From Nocardioides marmoribigeumensis (GTDB lineage Bacteria; Actinomycetota; Actinomycetes; Propionibacteriales; Nocardioidaceae): a DNA stretch of 64,000 nt. Below the pieces are notes generated by a model. That model saw nothing but the letters and a program-made list of their open reading frames with translations. It searched no databases and was not told where the DNA came from. The stretch lies in NCBI RefSeq assembly GCF_031458325.1, contig NZ_JAVDYG010000001.1, forward strand, positions 868,001-932,000, read 5' to 3'. Below are positions 34,197 through 43,302 of the stretch, one piece after another. The number at the start of each line of letters is the position of its first letter. The stretch's first letter is position 1. Position numbers and translations under genes: made by a program.

Positions 34197-35888
34197 TCAG
34201 GCCTCGACGACCACCGGGATGATCATCGGGCGACGGCGCAGGCGGTTGCCGACCCAGCGACCGATCACCCGCCGGATGGTCTGCTGCAGCTGGTAGCTGT
34301 CGTCGACGCCCTCGCGCAGGGCGGCCTCGAGCGCCGCGATGATGTCGGGGCGGATCTCCTCGAAGGTCTTCTCGTCCTCGCCGAAGCCGCGGGCGTGGAT
34401 CTCGGGGCCGGTGATCACCTTGGCGTCGTTGAGGTCGACCACGACGATGACCGAGATGAAGCCCTCCTCGCCGAGGATCCGGCGGTCCTTGAGCAGGGAC
34501 TCGGTGACGTCGCCGACCGAGCCGCCGTCGACGAAGACGTAGCCGCACGGCACCTTGCCGGCGATCTCGACCTTGCCGTCGACCAGGTCGACCACGACGC
34601 CGTCCTCGGCGACCACGACGTGCTCGGCCGGGATGCCGGTCGCGCGGGCGAGCGCCGCGTTGGCCTGCATGTGGCGGATCTCGCCGTGCACGGGCAGGAC
34701 GTTCTTGGGGCGCACGATGTTGTAGCAGTAGAGCAGCTCGCCGGCGCTGGCGTGGCCCGAGACGTGCACGAGCGCGTTGCCCTTGTGCACCACGGTCGCG
34801 CCGCAGCGGGCGAGTCCGTTGATCACGCGGTAGACGGCGTTCTCGTTGCCCGGGATCAGCGAGGAGGCGAGCAGGACGGTGTCGCCCTCCTCGATGTGCA
34901 CGAAGTTGTGGTTGCGCTGCGCGATCCGGGCCAGCGCCGACATCGGCTCGCCCTGGGAGCCGGTCGAGATCAGCACGGTGCGCTCGGGGGCGTAGTTGGA
35001 GATCTCCTTGCTGTCCACCAGCGTGTCCGCGGGGACGGTGAGGTAGCCCAGGTCGCGCGCGATGTTCATGTTGCGGATCATCGAGCGGCCGACGTAGGCG
35101 ACCTTGCGCTTGTGCTCGACCGCGGCGTCGAGGATCTGCTGCACGCGGTGCACGTGGGAGGCGAAGCAGGCGGCGATGATGCGGCCCTGGCTGCGCTGGA
35201 AGACCCGGTCGATGGCCGGCCCGATCTCGATCTCCGAGGTGGTGAAGCCGGGGACCTCGGCGTTGGTGGAGTCGGTGAGGAAGAGGTCGACGCCCTCCTC
35301 CCCCAGCCGGGCGAACGCGCGCAGGTCGGTGATGCGGCCGTCGAGCGGCAGCTGGTCCATCTTGAAGTCGCCGGTGTGCAGCACCATGCCGGCCGGCGTG
35401 CGGATCGCGACGGCGAGCGCGTCGGGGATCGAGTGGTTGACCGCGACGAACTCGAGGTCGAAGGGCCCGAACGAGATCCGGTCGCCCTCGGCCACGACGT
35501 GCTGCGCGGTCTCCTTGAGCCGGTGCTCCTGCAGCTTGGAGCGCAGCAGCGCCAGCGTCAGCTTGGAGCCGACCAGCGGGATGTCGGGCCGCTCGCGCAG
35601 GAGGTAGGGCGTCGCGCCGATGTGGTCCTCGTGACCGTGGGTCAGGACGAGCGCCTCGACCTCGTCGAGCCGGTCACGGATCGAGGACCAGTCGGGGAGG
35701 ATCAGGTCGACGCCGGGGTGGTTCTCCTCGGGGAAGAGGACGCCGCAGTCGACGATCAGCAGCCGGCCGGCGTGCTCGAAGACGGTCATGTTGCGCCCGA
35801 CCTCGCCGAGACCGCCCAGCGGGATCACGCGCAGCGCGTCGTCGGCCAGGGGTCCTGCAGGGGTGAGCTCCGGGAAGTGGTGGGACAC
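34197..35888 (-). CDS. rnj: Ribonuclease J
   Basis: Metallo-beta-lactamase/beta-CASP ribonuclease with endo- and 5'-exonuclease activity in mRNA decay and rRNA maturation. 563 residues. The metal-binding motif LTHGHEDHIGA is near residue 85, HTGDFKMDQ near 177, DSTNAE near 212 and the beta-CASP HVSGHASAGE near 380, with a C-terminal domain containing the dimer region. It starts 14 bp after dapA, a neighbour often linked with rnj in actinobacteria. All motifs are intact. Confidence 0.96.
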   Translation of the reverse strand: MSHHFPELTPAGPLADDALRVIPLGGLGEVGRNMTVFEHAGRLLIVDCGVLFPEENHPGVDLILPDWSSIRDRLDEVEALVLTHGHEDHIGATPYLLRERPDIPLVGSKLTLALLRSKLQEHRLKETAQHVVAEGDRISFGPFDLEFVAVNHSIPDALAVAIRTPAGMVLHTGDFKMDQLPLDGRITDLRAFARLGEEGVDLFLTDSTNAEVPGFTTSEIEIGPAIDRVFQRSQGRIIAACFASHVHRVQQILDAAVEHKRKVAYVGRSMIRNMNIARDLGYLTVPADTLVDSKEISNYAPERTVLISTGSQGEPMSALARIAQRNHNFVHIEEGDTVLLASSLIPGNENAVYRVINGLARCGATVVHKGNALVHVSGHASAGELLYCYNIVRPKNVLPVHGEIRHMQANAALARATGIPAEHVVVAEDGVVVDLVDGKVEIAGKVPCGYVFVDGGSVGDVTESLLKDRRILGEEGFISVIVVVDLNDAKVITGPEIHARGFGEDEKTFEEIRPDIIAALEAALREGVDDSYQLQQTIRRVIGRWVGNRLRRRPMIIPVVVEA

Positions 35889-35902
35889 GGGTTCCTAGGG
35901 GG

Positions 35903-36796
35903 TCAGATGAGGCCCGACGCGGAGAGGCCCTCGCGGAGGGCCGCGACCTCCTCGTCGGTCAGGGGCACGAGCGGACCGCGCACGTGGCGGTTGGGCAGGA
36001 CGCCCAGCAGCTCGAGCGCGGCCTTGGCGGTGGTGGCGCCGTAGTTGGGCACCCCCATGACCGCGGTGAAGGCAGGGATGAGGCGGGTGTACGTCGCCAG
36101 GGCGCCGGCGTGGTCGCCGGAGAGGAAGGCGTCGATCATCGAGGCGAGCTCACGACCGGCCGCGTGACCGACCACCGACACCAGCCCGCACGCTCCGTGG
36201 GCCAGGAAGCCGAGGGTCATGGCGTCGTCGCCGGAGTAGACGGAGTAGCCCAGCTCGGTCAGCAGCGGCACCTGGGTGACGTCGCCGGTGGCGTCCTTGG
36301 TCGAGGTGATGTTGGTGATGCGCGCGGCCTGCTCGTAGGTCTCGAGGCCGATGCGGGTCGCCGTACGCCCCGGGACGTCGTAGAGCATCACCGGCAGGTC
36401 GGCGGACTCGGCGACCGTGCGGAAGTGGTGCAGGACCCCGGCCTGGCCCGGCTTGGAGTAGTAGGGCGTCACGAGGAGCACCGCGTCCACGCCGATCTTG
36501 GCGGCCTGCTGGGTGAGCTCGACGGAGTGGGGCGTGGAGTTGGTGCCGACCCCGGCGATGATCGTGGCCCGGTCGCCGACGGCGTCCTTGACCGCCCGGA
36601 GGATGAGCCCGTCCTCCTCGGTGGTGGTGGTGGGCGACTCCCCGGTGGTGCCGGAGACGACGACGCCGTCGTTGCCGTGGTCGACGAGGTGGGCGGCGAT
36701 CGCGGCGGTGCCCTCGAGGTCCACCGAGCCGTCATCCGCGAACGCCGTGGCCATCGCGGTGAGCATGCGCCCGTAGGGGGCCTCGACGGAGGTCAT
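35903..36796 (-). CDS. dapA: DapA, 4-hydroxy-tetrahydrodipicolinate synthase
   Basis: Condenses pyruvate and aspartate semialdehyde, the first committed step to diaminopimelate and lysine. 297-residue TIM barrel. VVSGTTGESPTTTTEE near residue 44 holds the catalytic Thr pair, YDVPGRTATRIGLETY the Tyr/Arg residues, and the Schiff-base Lys is in ITSTKDATGD near 165. It is followed by rnj and preceded by folA (73 bp). The product route continues to dapB at 44605-45357 and to MurE. Confidence 0.95.
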   Translation of the reverse strand: MTSVEAPYGRMLTAMATAFADDGSVDLEGTAAIAAHLVDHGNDGVVVSGTTGESPTTTTEEDGLILRAVKDAVGDRATIIAGVGTNSTPHSVELTQQAAKIGVDAVLLVTPYYSKPGQAGVLHHFRTVAESADLPVMLYDVPGRTATRIGLETYEQAARITNITSTKDATGDVTQVPLLTELGYSVYSGDDAMTLGFLAHGACGLVSVVGHAAGRELASMIDAFLSGDHAGALATYTRLIPAFTAVMGVPNYGATTAKAALELLGVLPNRHVRGPLVPLTDEEVAALREGLSASGLI

Positions 36797-36869
36797 GGGG
36801 CCAGGTTATCGGCTCCCCGCCCCCCGACCGCGACGGTGCCGCTGGTGACGTCCCGGTCGTCGCCGGTCC

Positions 36870-37385
36870 TCAGGCCCGGACGAGCCTGACGAAGTCGAAC
36901 GCGGTCCCCTCGTGCTCGTGGGCCTCGCGGGCGACCTCCCGCCAGGCGGCCGGGTCGAGGGCCGGGAAGTGGGCGTCGCCCTCGGGTGAGAGGTGCACCT
37001 CGGTGAGGACCACCTCGTCGGCGAGGTCGAGCGCCTGGGCGTAGACCTCGCCGCCGCCCACCACCATGACGTCGCCCTCGTGCCCGGCGCCCACGGTCAG
37101 GGCCTCGCCCAGGGAGCCCGCGGTCAGGACGCCGTCGGCCGACCACGAGGGCTGCCGGGTCACGACCACGGTGGTGCGCCCGGGCAGCGGCCGGCCGATG
37201 GACTCGAAGGTCTTGCGGCCCATCACCAGCACGTGGCCCATGGTCGTGCGCTTGAAGTGCGCGAGGTCGGGCGGCAGCCGCCACGGCAGGTCGCCGTCGG
37301 CCCCGATCACGCCGTTGTCCGCGACGGCGACGACGAGGACGACCTTCCCGGTGGTCGAGCTCGTCGAGACCTCGTCAGACGGCAA
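36870..37385 (-). CDS. folA: FolA, dihydrofolate reductase
   Basis: NADPH-dependent reductase regenerating tetrahydrofolate after ThyA. 171 residues with [31 protein letters not shown]-type N-terminal folate site from residue 17 (catalytic Asp of PPDLAHF), [13 protein letters not shown] near 53 and [12 protein letters not shown] near 107. The only upstream start giving a full fold is TTG 37385, which overlaps the thyA 3' end by 11 bp. The first 15 residues are encoded across a palindromic actinobacterial repeat (37350-37371), so this extension is probably not part of the ancestral enzyme. Confidence 0.93.
   Translation of the reverse strand: MPSDEVSTSSTTGKVVLVVAVADNGVIGADGDLPWRLPPDLAHFKRTTMGHVLVMGRKTFESIGRPLPGRTTVVVTRQPSWSADGVLTAGSLGEALTVGAGHEGDVMVVGGGEVYAQALDLADEVVLTEVHLSPEGDAHFPALDPAAWREVAREAHEHEGTAFDFVRLVRA
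37350..37371. repeat. GGTGGTCGAGCTCGTCGAGACC-type palindromic repeat
   Basis: This imperfect palindrome around TCGAGCTCG, flanked by GGTGGTCGA and TCGAGACC, belongs to a type of short dispersed repeat common in Nocardioides, Arthrobacter and relatives. Here it lies inside the extreme 5' coding part of folA, next to the thyA stop. I see only one copy in the window. Confidence 0.6.
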
Positions 37386-38187
37386 TGGGGGCCTTGATCC
37401 CGGGGTGCGGGTCGTAGCCCTTGACGTCGACGTGCTCGAGGTCGAAGGCGTCGAGCTGGGTGACCGCCGGGTCGAGCCACAGCGTCGGCAGCGGCCGCGG
37501 CTCGCGGGTCAGCTGCAGCTGCGCCTGCTCGAGGTGGTTGAGGTAGAGGTGCGCATCGCCGAGCGTGTGCACGAAGTCGCCGACCTCGAGCCCGGTCACC
37601 TGGGCGACCATGTGGGTCAGCAGGGCGTAGGAGGCGATGTTGAACGGCACGCCGAGGAACACGTCGGCGGAGCGCTGGTAGAGCTGGCAGCTCAGCCGTC
37701 CGGGCCCGCCGTCGAGCCCGGGGACGACGTAGAACTGGAACATCGTGTGGCAGGGCGCGAGCGCCATCCGCGGGATGTCGGCGACGTTCCACGCCGAGAC
37801 GATGTGGCGGCGCGAGTCGGGGTCGCGGCGGATCTGCTCGACCACCTGCGCCAGCTGGTCGACGTGGCCGCCGTCGGGCGTCGGCCACGAGCGCCACTGG
37901 GCGCCGTACACCGGGCCGAGGTCGCCGTCGGCGTCGGCCCACTCGTCCCAGATCGTCACGCCGCGGTCCTGGAGCCACGTGACGTTGGTGTCACCGCGCA
38001 GGAACCACAGCAGCTCGGCGAAGACCGACCGGGTGTGGACCTTCTTGGTGGTCACGAGGGGAAAGCCCTCGGCGAGGTCGAAGCGCATCTGGTGGCCGAA
38101 GACCGACCGCGTGCCGGTGCCCGTGCGGTCGCCCTTCTCGACGCCCTCGTCGAGGATGCGGCGGAGGAGGTCGAGGTACTGCTGCAC
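37375..38187 (-). CDS. thyA: ThyA, thymidylate synthase
   Basis: Converts dUMP to dTMP with methylene-THF. 270 residues with [18 protein letters not shown] near residue 21, the catalytic Cys in [11 protein letters not shown] near 145, [20 protein letters not shown] near 165 and the C-terminal IKAPIAV. It starts at GTG 38187; TAGTTT ends 6 nt upstream, so the transcript is probably leaderless. It heads the thyA-folA-dapA-rnj operon on the minus strand. Confidence 0.97.
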   Translation of the reverse strand: MQQYLDLLRRILDEGVEKGDRTGTGTRSVFGHQMRFDLAEGFPLVTTKKVHTRSVFAELLWFLRGDTNVTWLQDRGVTIWDEWADADGDLGPVYGAQWRSWPTPDGGHVDQLAQVVEQIRRDPDSRRHIVSAWNVADIPRMALAPCHTMFQFYVVPGLDGGPGRLSCQLYQRSADVFLGVPFNIASYALLTHMVAQVTGLEVGDFVHTLGDAHLYLNHLEQAQLQLTREPRPLPTLWLDPAVTQLDAFDLEHVDVKGYDPHPGIKAPIAV

Positions 38188-38220
38188 CGGCTCAAACTAG
38201 CACCGGGGAGACTGGGGCCC

Positions 38221-38781
38221 ATGGCTGCACACACCCCCACCGCCGACCACTCCGTGCGCGTGGCGTGGGCCGACGACGCCGCGGCGATCGCCGCGGTGCA
38301 GGTCGCCACCTGGCGCGAGGAGTACGCCGGGGTCCTGCCCGCCGAGGTGCTCGACGCGATGGACCCCGAGCAGTTCGCCGCCGCCTGGCACCAGGCGCTG
38401 CAGAAGCCGCGGGACGCCCGCAACCGGGTGCTGGTCGCCCTCGAGCGCAACGACGTGCGCGGCTTCGCGGTCACCCAGCCCTCCCCCGACCCCGACTCCG
38501 ACCCGGTCGCCGACGGCGAGGTCGCCGAGCTGGTCGTGGCGCCGGAGCACCGCGGCGCCGGGCACGGGTCGCGCCTGGTCCACGCCGTCGTCGACACGCT
38601 GCGCGCCGACCGCTTCACCCGCGCCACCTGCTGGCTCAACGCCGACGACGACGTGCGCCGCCGCTTCCTCACCGACTCCGGCTGGGCCCCCGACGGGGCG
38701 CACCGTTCGCTCGACCTCCACGACGACGGCTCGGTCCTGGTCAAGCAGGTGCGGCTGCACACCGATCTCAGGGAAGACTGA
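38221..38781 (+). CDS. GNAT-family N-acetyltransferase
   Basis: 186 residues with the GNAT fold: IAAVQVATWREEYAGVLP near residue 21, beta strands VAELVVAPEHRGAGHGSRLVHAV around 100-122 containing the acetyl-CoA pyrophosphate loop (R-G-A-G-H-G) and a C-terminal strand with DSGW. Substrate unknown. It is divergent from thyA across 33 bp and followed 7 bp later by the XRE-STAND regulator, possibly one transcript. Confidence 0.85.
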   Translation: MAAHTPTADHSVRVAWADDAAAIAAVQVATWREEYAGVLPAEVLDAMDPEQFAAAWHQALQKPRDARNRVLVALERNDVRGFAVTQPSPDPDSDPVADGEVAELVVAPEHRGAGHGSRLVHAVVDTLRADRFTRATCWLNADDDVRRRFLTDSGWAPDGAHRSLDLHDDGSVLVKQVRLHTDLRED

Positions 38782-38788
38782 CCCCACC

Positions 38789-41131
38789 ATGGGCGTCGGG
38801 GAGCTCGTGCGGAGGTGGCGCAGTCGCGCCGGCCTGACGCAGGAGGAGCTCGCCGCCCGGGCCGGTCTCAGCGTCGACGGGGTCGGCGCCGTCGAGCGGG
38901 GCGTCCACGCACGGCCACACCCCCACACCTTGCGCTCCCTGGCGGACGCCCTCGGCCTGACGGACGAGGAGCGCCTGGAGCTGCAGAGCGCCGCACGCCC
39001 GTCCGACGACGGCCGACCCGGCGCCGGCGCCGGCGAGGGCAGGCGACCGCACGGTGGCGGCCTCCCCGCTCCCACCACCCCGCTCGTGGGCCGGGAGGCC
39101 GACCTCGGCAGGCTCCTGTCCCTGCTGGGCCGGCAGGGACAGCGGCTGGTCACCGTGACCGGGCCAGGCGGCGTGGGCAAGACGCGGCTCGTGACGGCGG
39201 CGGCAGCCGTCCTCGCCGACGGGGGCAGCGCGGTCAGCGTGGTCGAGCTCGCGTCCCTGACCGATCCCGGGCTCGTCCCGGCGACGACGGCCCTCGCACT
39301 GGGGGCCGCCGCGACCGGTGACGACACCGTGCGCAGCATCGCCGAGCACCTCGCGGGGCAGCGGCGCCTGGTGGTGGTCGACAACGTGGAGCACGTCGTC
39401 GACGCCGCCCCCTTCGTTGCCGAGCTCCTGGAGGCCTGCCCAGGGGTGACGGTGCTGGCGTCGAGCCGGACGCCGTTGCGGCTCCGTGGCGAGGCGGTGC
39501 TGGTCCTGGACCCGCTGGGGCTGTCCGACCTGGACGACGTCGACGCGGTCTCCTCCGCACCGGCGTGCCGTCTGCTGGTCGAACGCGTGCGAGCGGTGGA
39601 CCCGACGTTCACCCTGACTGCGGCCAACGCTCCTGTGGTCGCGGACCTGTGCCGGCGCCTCGGCGGCCTTCCCCTCGCCCTGGAGCTCGTCGCCCCCCGT
39701 GTCCGGTCCCTGGGCCTCGCCGAGGTCGCCCGGCGTCTCGACCAGGCCTGGACCTGGGAGGGCGCGCGCGACCTGCCCGCCCGGCAGCGCACCCTGGATG
39801 CCGCCCTCAGGTGGAGCCACGAGCTCCTCGCACCCGGCGAGCAGCGGCTCCTGCGGTGGCTCGCCGTGTTCGCCGGCGGGTTCGACGTGAGGGCGGTGGA
39901 GGGGCTCGTGGACGGACCGGGGGTCACGGGTGAGGACCCGGCGGCCCCGCTGGAGCGTCTTGTCGAGCACTCGCTGGTGGTCGCGACGCCGTCGACGCCC
40001 GCGGCGCTGTCGGTGCGCCACTCGCTGCTCGAGCCCGTGCGACAGTTCGCGCTGCGGCTCCTGGACGAGTCCGGCGAGACCCTGGACGCGCAACGCGCGC
40101 ACGCGGCGTACTTCCGCGACCTCGCGGTCCGGGCCGGGGACGGGCTGCACCGCGAGGAGCAGGTCGGGTGGCTCGAGGTGCTCGACGTCGAGACGCACAA
40201 CCTGCGCGCGGCGATCACGCGGAGCCTGGCCGCCGGGCTCGCCGACGTGGCGGTCGACACTGCGTGGCCCCTCGCGCTGCACTGGTGGTCGGCCGGGCTC
40301 CTCGACCACGTCGCACGCTGGATGGAGCAGGCCCTGCGCATGCCGCTGTCCGACGTCTCTCGGGTCCGGGCGCTGTTCTGCCTGGCCAAGATGCGGCACG
40401 GCGTCGGCGACTTCGCCGAGGCGTCCACCGCGCTCGACGAGGGCACGACGCTTGCCGCGACCCGGGGCGACCTGTCCGCACGGACGCACGGGACCCTCCT
40501 GCGCGGGCTGGTCGCGTTCGACGCGGGCGACGTGGCGCGGGCCACCGCGCTGCTCGAGGAGGCGGTCGACCTCGGACGCGACCTCGACGACGACGTCCTG
40601 CAGTCCATGGCCGCGGTGTGGCTCGGGACGGTCCTGCTCGACGCGGGCCGGCCCGCCGCCGCGCTCGAGCTCTTCGACGAGGGCACACGCCTGGCCCGGG
40701 CGCGCGGTGACAGGCTGGTCCTCAACGAGGCCTTCCTCAACCGCGCCGGGTGGGCGCTGACGAGCGGCCGCGACGACGACGCCGAGGCGTGGTTCCGCCA
40801 GAGCGCGCCGCTGTCCCTGGAGACCCAGGACCACCCCGACCTGGCGTTCGCGCTGGACGGCCTGGCCGTCGTGGCGGCCCGTCGGGAGCGCTGGGAGCGC
40901 TGCGCCACGCTCCTGGGCGCGGTGGGCGCGCTGCGACGCACGGTGGGCGGTCGTCACTACAACTACTACGTCCCCGACCCCGCCCTTGTCCGCTGGGCAC
41001 GCGAGACCGCCCGCGAGTCCTTGGGCGAAGAGGGGTACCGCCTCGCGAGAGCCGCCGGGGAGGGCCTCTCCCCCGCTGAGGCCGTCGCACTCGCCGGCGA
41101 CGTGACGGACGTGGGCCGCGACGGTCTTTGA
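38789..41131 (+). CDS. XRE-type HTH / NB-ARC-like STAND regulator with helical repeats
   Basis: 780 residues. An XRE helix-turn-helix (LVRRWRSRAGLTQEELAARAG onward) fills about residues 6-65; after a Gly/Pro linker the STAND NTPase begins at PLVGREADLGRLL near 100, with P-loop GPGGVGKTRLV near 125, RLVVVDNVEHVVDAA near 193 and SSRTPLRLRGE near 230. A winged-helix part and TPR-like repeats follow to the end. It is expected to be a signal-responsive transcription regulator held off until a ligand binds the repeats. A secreted protein gene lies just downstream. An antiphage STAND role was considered but no effector domain is present. Confidence 0.85.
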   Translation: MGVGELVRRWRSRAGLTQEELAARAGLSVDGVGAVERGVHARPHPHTLRSLADALGLTDEERLELQSAARPSDDGRPGAGAGEGRRPHGGGLPAPTTPLVGREADLGRLLSLLGRQGQRLVTVTGPGGVGKTRLVTAAAAVLADGGSAVSVVELASLTDPGLVPATTALALGAAATGDDTVRSIAEHLAGQRRLVVVDNVEHVVDAAPFVAELLEACPGVTVLASSRTPLRLRGEAVLVLDPLGLSDLDDVDAVSSAPACRLLVERVRAVDPTFTLTAANAPVVADLCRRLGGLPLALELVAPRVRSLGLAEVARRLDQAWTWEGARDLPARQRTLDAALRWSHELLAPGEQRLLRWLAVFAGGFDVRAVEGLVDGPGVTGEDPAAPLERLVEHSLVVATPSTPAALSVRHSLLEPVRQFALRLLDESGETLDAQRAHAAYFRDLAVRAGDGLHREEQVGWLEVLDVETHNLRAAITRSLAAGLADVAVDTAWPLALHWWSAGLLDHVARWMEQALRMPLSDVSRVRALFCLAKMRHGVGDFAEASTALDEGTTLAATRGDLSARTHGTLLRGLVAFDAGDVARATALLEEAVDLGRDLDDDVLQSMAAVWLGTVLLDAGRPAAALELFDEGTRLARARGDRLVLNEAFLNRAGWALTSGRDDDAEAWFRQSAPLSLETQDHPDLAFALDGLAVVAARRERWERCATLLGAVGALRRTVGGRHYNYYVPDPALVRWARETARESLGEEGYRLARAAGEGLSPAEAVALAGDVTDVGRDGL

Positions 41132-41138
41132 GGGCCGG

Positions 41139-41157
41139 CCCGTACGTCGCCCGTACG
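41139..41157 (+). promoter_or_regulatory. CCCGTACG direct repeats, 11-bp spacing
   Basis: CCCGTACG occurs at 41139-41146 and 41150-41157, starting 11 bp apart, in the 132-bp spacer between the XRE-STAND regulator and the secreted protein gene. Spacing of one helical turn is compatible with a dimeric regulator site; this is an inference from sequence pattern only. Confidence 0.35.
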
Positions 41158-41263
41158 AGTCCCGTCTCCTTCGCCCCGACCCTGGTGAGACGTGCGGCGG
41201 GGGCCACAGGCTCGTCCCGGCAGACCGGCCGTCCGGGCCGGCACCTCGTCGAAGGGACCACCC

Positions 41264-41911
41264 GTGACCTCGCTCCCGACCGCGCGCAACGCCGCCCTCC
41301 TCGCCTCCACCGCCCTGGCCGGGCTGACCTCGATGGCGGTCGTGGCCGCGCCGACGTCCGCCGCCGTCCCAGCCGCGGTGGTCCACACCCAGCGTGACAC
41401 CGTCGCCGACGTCTGGCTGCAGGGCGAGACACCCGACCTCTGGTCCGAGCACGGCGCCCGCCGCAATGTCGACCTCACCGCCAGCCGGGTCCGCCACGCC
41501 CCGCGCATGATCACCACCACCGGCTGGTTCACGGACCTCGTCCGCACCGAGGACCGCACCTCGACGGTGTTCTGGATCCTCACCAGCGCGGGCCGGACCT
41601 ACCGCGTCCAGCACACGGCGGGCCCGTCCCGCCGCTCCGGCCAGGTGTTCTTCAAGCAGTACGTCGACGGGCGGCTCCACGGCCGGTCGTGCCCCGGACT
41701 GACCAACCAGGTGAGCTACGCCGACGACCTCATGCGCGTCGTGATCCCGCGCCCGTGCCTGGGCCGGCCGGCGTGGGTGCGCTTCCACGGGGTCGCGGTG
41801 GCCTTCGACGAGGAGTCCGGGGCGAGGTACTCCGACGCGATGATGGACAGCGGGCCCGACAACCAGCTCTACTCGCCGCGGATCGTGCGGGACGACCCGC
41901 CTCGTGGTTGA
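41264..41911 (+). CDS. Secreted hypothetical protein
   Basis: 215 residues. It begins with a Sec signal peptide (hydrophobic core about 12-30, ending near PTSAAVPA), followed by a beta-rich domain containing HAPRMITTTGWFTDLVRTED, two cysteines (SCPGL and RPCLG) that may form a disulfide, and a polar C-terminus. I do not recognise the family. GTG 41264 is preceded by GAAGGGA 7 nt upstream. It lies downstream of the XRE-STAND regulator on the same strand, which may control it. Confidence 0.78.
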   Translation: MTSLPTARNAALLASTALAGLTSMAVVAAPTSAAVPAAVVHTQRDTVADVWLQGETPDLWSEHGARRNVDLTASRVRHAPRMITTTGWFTDLVRTEDRTSTVFWILTSAGRTYRVQHTAGPSRRSGQVFFKQYVDGRLHGRSCPGLTNQVSYADDLMRVVIPRPCLGRPAWVRFHGVAVAFDEESGARYSDAMMDSGPDNQLYSPRIVRDDPPRG

Positions 41912-42024
41912 CGCGTCCCGGGAGTCTTGTGGTCCCGGGACCAAGGGCCCAGACTCGGTTTCGTCGGTGCCATGCCGGGTATCCCCCGGACGAGGCACTC
42001 GGGCCTCACTCGGAGGGGGTAGGC

Positions 42025-42243
42025 ATGACTCTCGGACACCTCCCGGCGCGCTACCAGGTCGCGATCTGGGTCGTCGGACTGATCAGCAGTGCCGGGCTCG
42101 GCGCATGGCTCGCGTGGTCGATGGCGCTCCCCGTCCTTCCCGTCTCCGGCGCCGTCGTCGGCGCTCTCCTCGGCATCGCGTTCGTGGCCGGGTTCCTGCA
42201 CTACTTCGGCACCGCCCCGGAGGAGTCCCCCGCCCGCCGCTGA
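42025..42243 (+). CDS. Small two-helix membrane protein, unknown function
   Basis: 72 residues, nearly all in two membrane helices (about 11-31 and 36-60) with a short acidic-basic tail. ATG 42025 follows a strong GGAGGGGG site. Not recognised. It precedes azlC by 27 bp, so it may be part of that transcript. Confidence 0.7.
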   Translation: MTLGHLPARYQVAIWVVGLISSAGLGAWLAWSMALPVLPVSGAVVGALLGIAFVAGFLHYFGTAPEESPARR

Positions 42244-42270
42244 CCCCCTCGCCGTCTGCATGATGGTGCG

Positions 42271-42987
42271 GTGACGTCCGCACCCCCGACCCCGCGCGCG
42301 GTGGCCCGGGAGGGGCTCACGGTCGGCGTCGCCGTCGGCTTCTACGCGGTGTCCTTCGGCGCCGTCGCGGTCGCGGCCGGCCTGTCGGTGCTGCAGACCT
42401 GCGCGATGTCGCTGCTGATGTTCACCGGCGCGTCCCAGTTCGCGTTCGTCGGGGTCGTCGCCTCCGGGGGCACACCGGTCAGCGCGACGGTGACCGCGAC
42501 CCTGCTGGGCGCTCGCAACGGCCTCTACGGCCTCCGCCTGCGGCCCCTGCTCGGGCTCACCGGATGGCGACGCGTGGCCGCGGCCCACCTGGTGATCGAC
42601 GAGTCCACCGCGATGTCGGTGGCACGGCCGGACCGGCCGACCGTGCGCGCCGGCTTCCTGGCGACAGGCCTCGGCGTCTTCGTCAGCTGGAACCTCTTCA
42701 CGCTGGTCGGGGCGCTCGCCGGCAACGCGCTCGGCGATCCCCGCGACTTCGGTCTCGACGCGGCGATCGGCGCCGCGTTCCTGGCGATGCTCTGGCCCCG
42801 GCTGCACGGCACCGTGCACCGGGTGACCGCGCTGGTGGCCGTCGCCGTGGCGCTGGGCCTGGTGCCGCTGGCCGCGCCCGGCGTGCCCGTCCTCCTCGCG
42901 GGGCTCGTCGCCGTCGCCGTCGGCGCGGTGGCACGCCCCGGCTCGGTGGAGCCGCCGGGCGACGAGCCCGTGGAGGGACAGGCGTGA
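42271..42987 (+). CDS. azlC: AzlC-type branched-chain amino acid exporter, large subunit
   Basis: 238-residue membrane protein with FYAVSFGAVAVAAGLS, the AzlC block MFTGASQFAFVGVVASG near residue 52 and NGLYGLRLRPLL near 85. With AzlD it exports branched-chain amino acids and analogues (BrnFE type). The start is GTG 42271; CATGAT ends 6 nt upstream, a weak -10, so leaderless initiation is possible. Its stop overlaps azlD as GTGA. Confidence 0.9.
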   Translation: MTSAPPTPRAVAREGLTVGVAVGFYAVSFGAVAVAAGLSVLQTCAMSLLMFTGASQFAFVGVVASGGTPVSATVTATLLGARNGLYGLRLRPLLGLTGWRRVAAAHLVIDESTAMSVARPDRPTVRAGFLATGLGVFVSWNLFTLVGALAGNALGDPRDFGLDAAIGAAFLAMLWPRLHGTVHRVTALVAVAVALGLVPLAAPGVPVLLAGLVAVAVGAVARPGSVEPPGDEPVEGQA

Positions 42988-43289
42988 GCGACCTCTGGCC
43001 GTGGCTGCTCGGGTCTGCGGCGCTCTGCTACGGGCTCAAGCTCGCGGGCATGAGCGTCCCGGAGCGCGTCCTGGACCACCCTCGGGTGTCGCTGGTCGCC
43101 GACCTGCTCCCGATCGCCCTGCTCTCCGCGCTGATCGCGGTGCAGGTGCTCGGCCGGGACGAGTCGGTCGTCCTCGACGCGCGGCTCGCCGGGCTCGCGG
43201 CGGCCGTGGTCGCCCTGCTCCTGCGGGCCCCGTTCCTCGTGGTGGTCGTGGTGGCCGCGGCCTCCGCCGCGCTCGTCCGCCTGGTCTGA
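42984..43289 (+). CDS. azlD: AzlD-type exporter small subunit
   Basis: 101 residues with about four membrane segments and the AzlD pattern LPIALLSALIAVQVL near residue 42. It is translationally coupled to azlC and expected to form the exporter heteromer. A 61-bp hairpin element (43303-43363) lies 13 bp after the stop and may end the transcript. Confidence 0.88.
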   Translation: MSDLWPWLLGSAALCYGLKLAGMSVPERVLDHPRVSLVADLLPIALLSALIAVQVLGRDESVVLDARLAGLAAAVVALLLRAPFLVVVVVAAASAALVRLV

Positions 43290-43302
43290 CGCCTCCACCC
43301 CG

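Noticed and set aside
38789-41131. STAND protein as an antiphage Avs-like defence gene
   Set aside because: It has an XRE DNA-binding domain and no nuclease, TIR or protease effector; a transcription regulator is the simpler reading.
41920-41955. GTCCCGGG/CCCGGGAC-rich stretch after the secreted protein gene as a mobile element end
   Set aside because: Two adjacent CCCGGG palindromes are expected by chance at this GC content; no second copy or duplication was seen.
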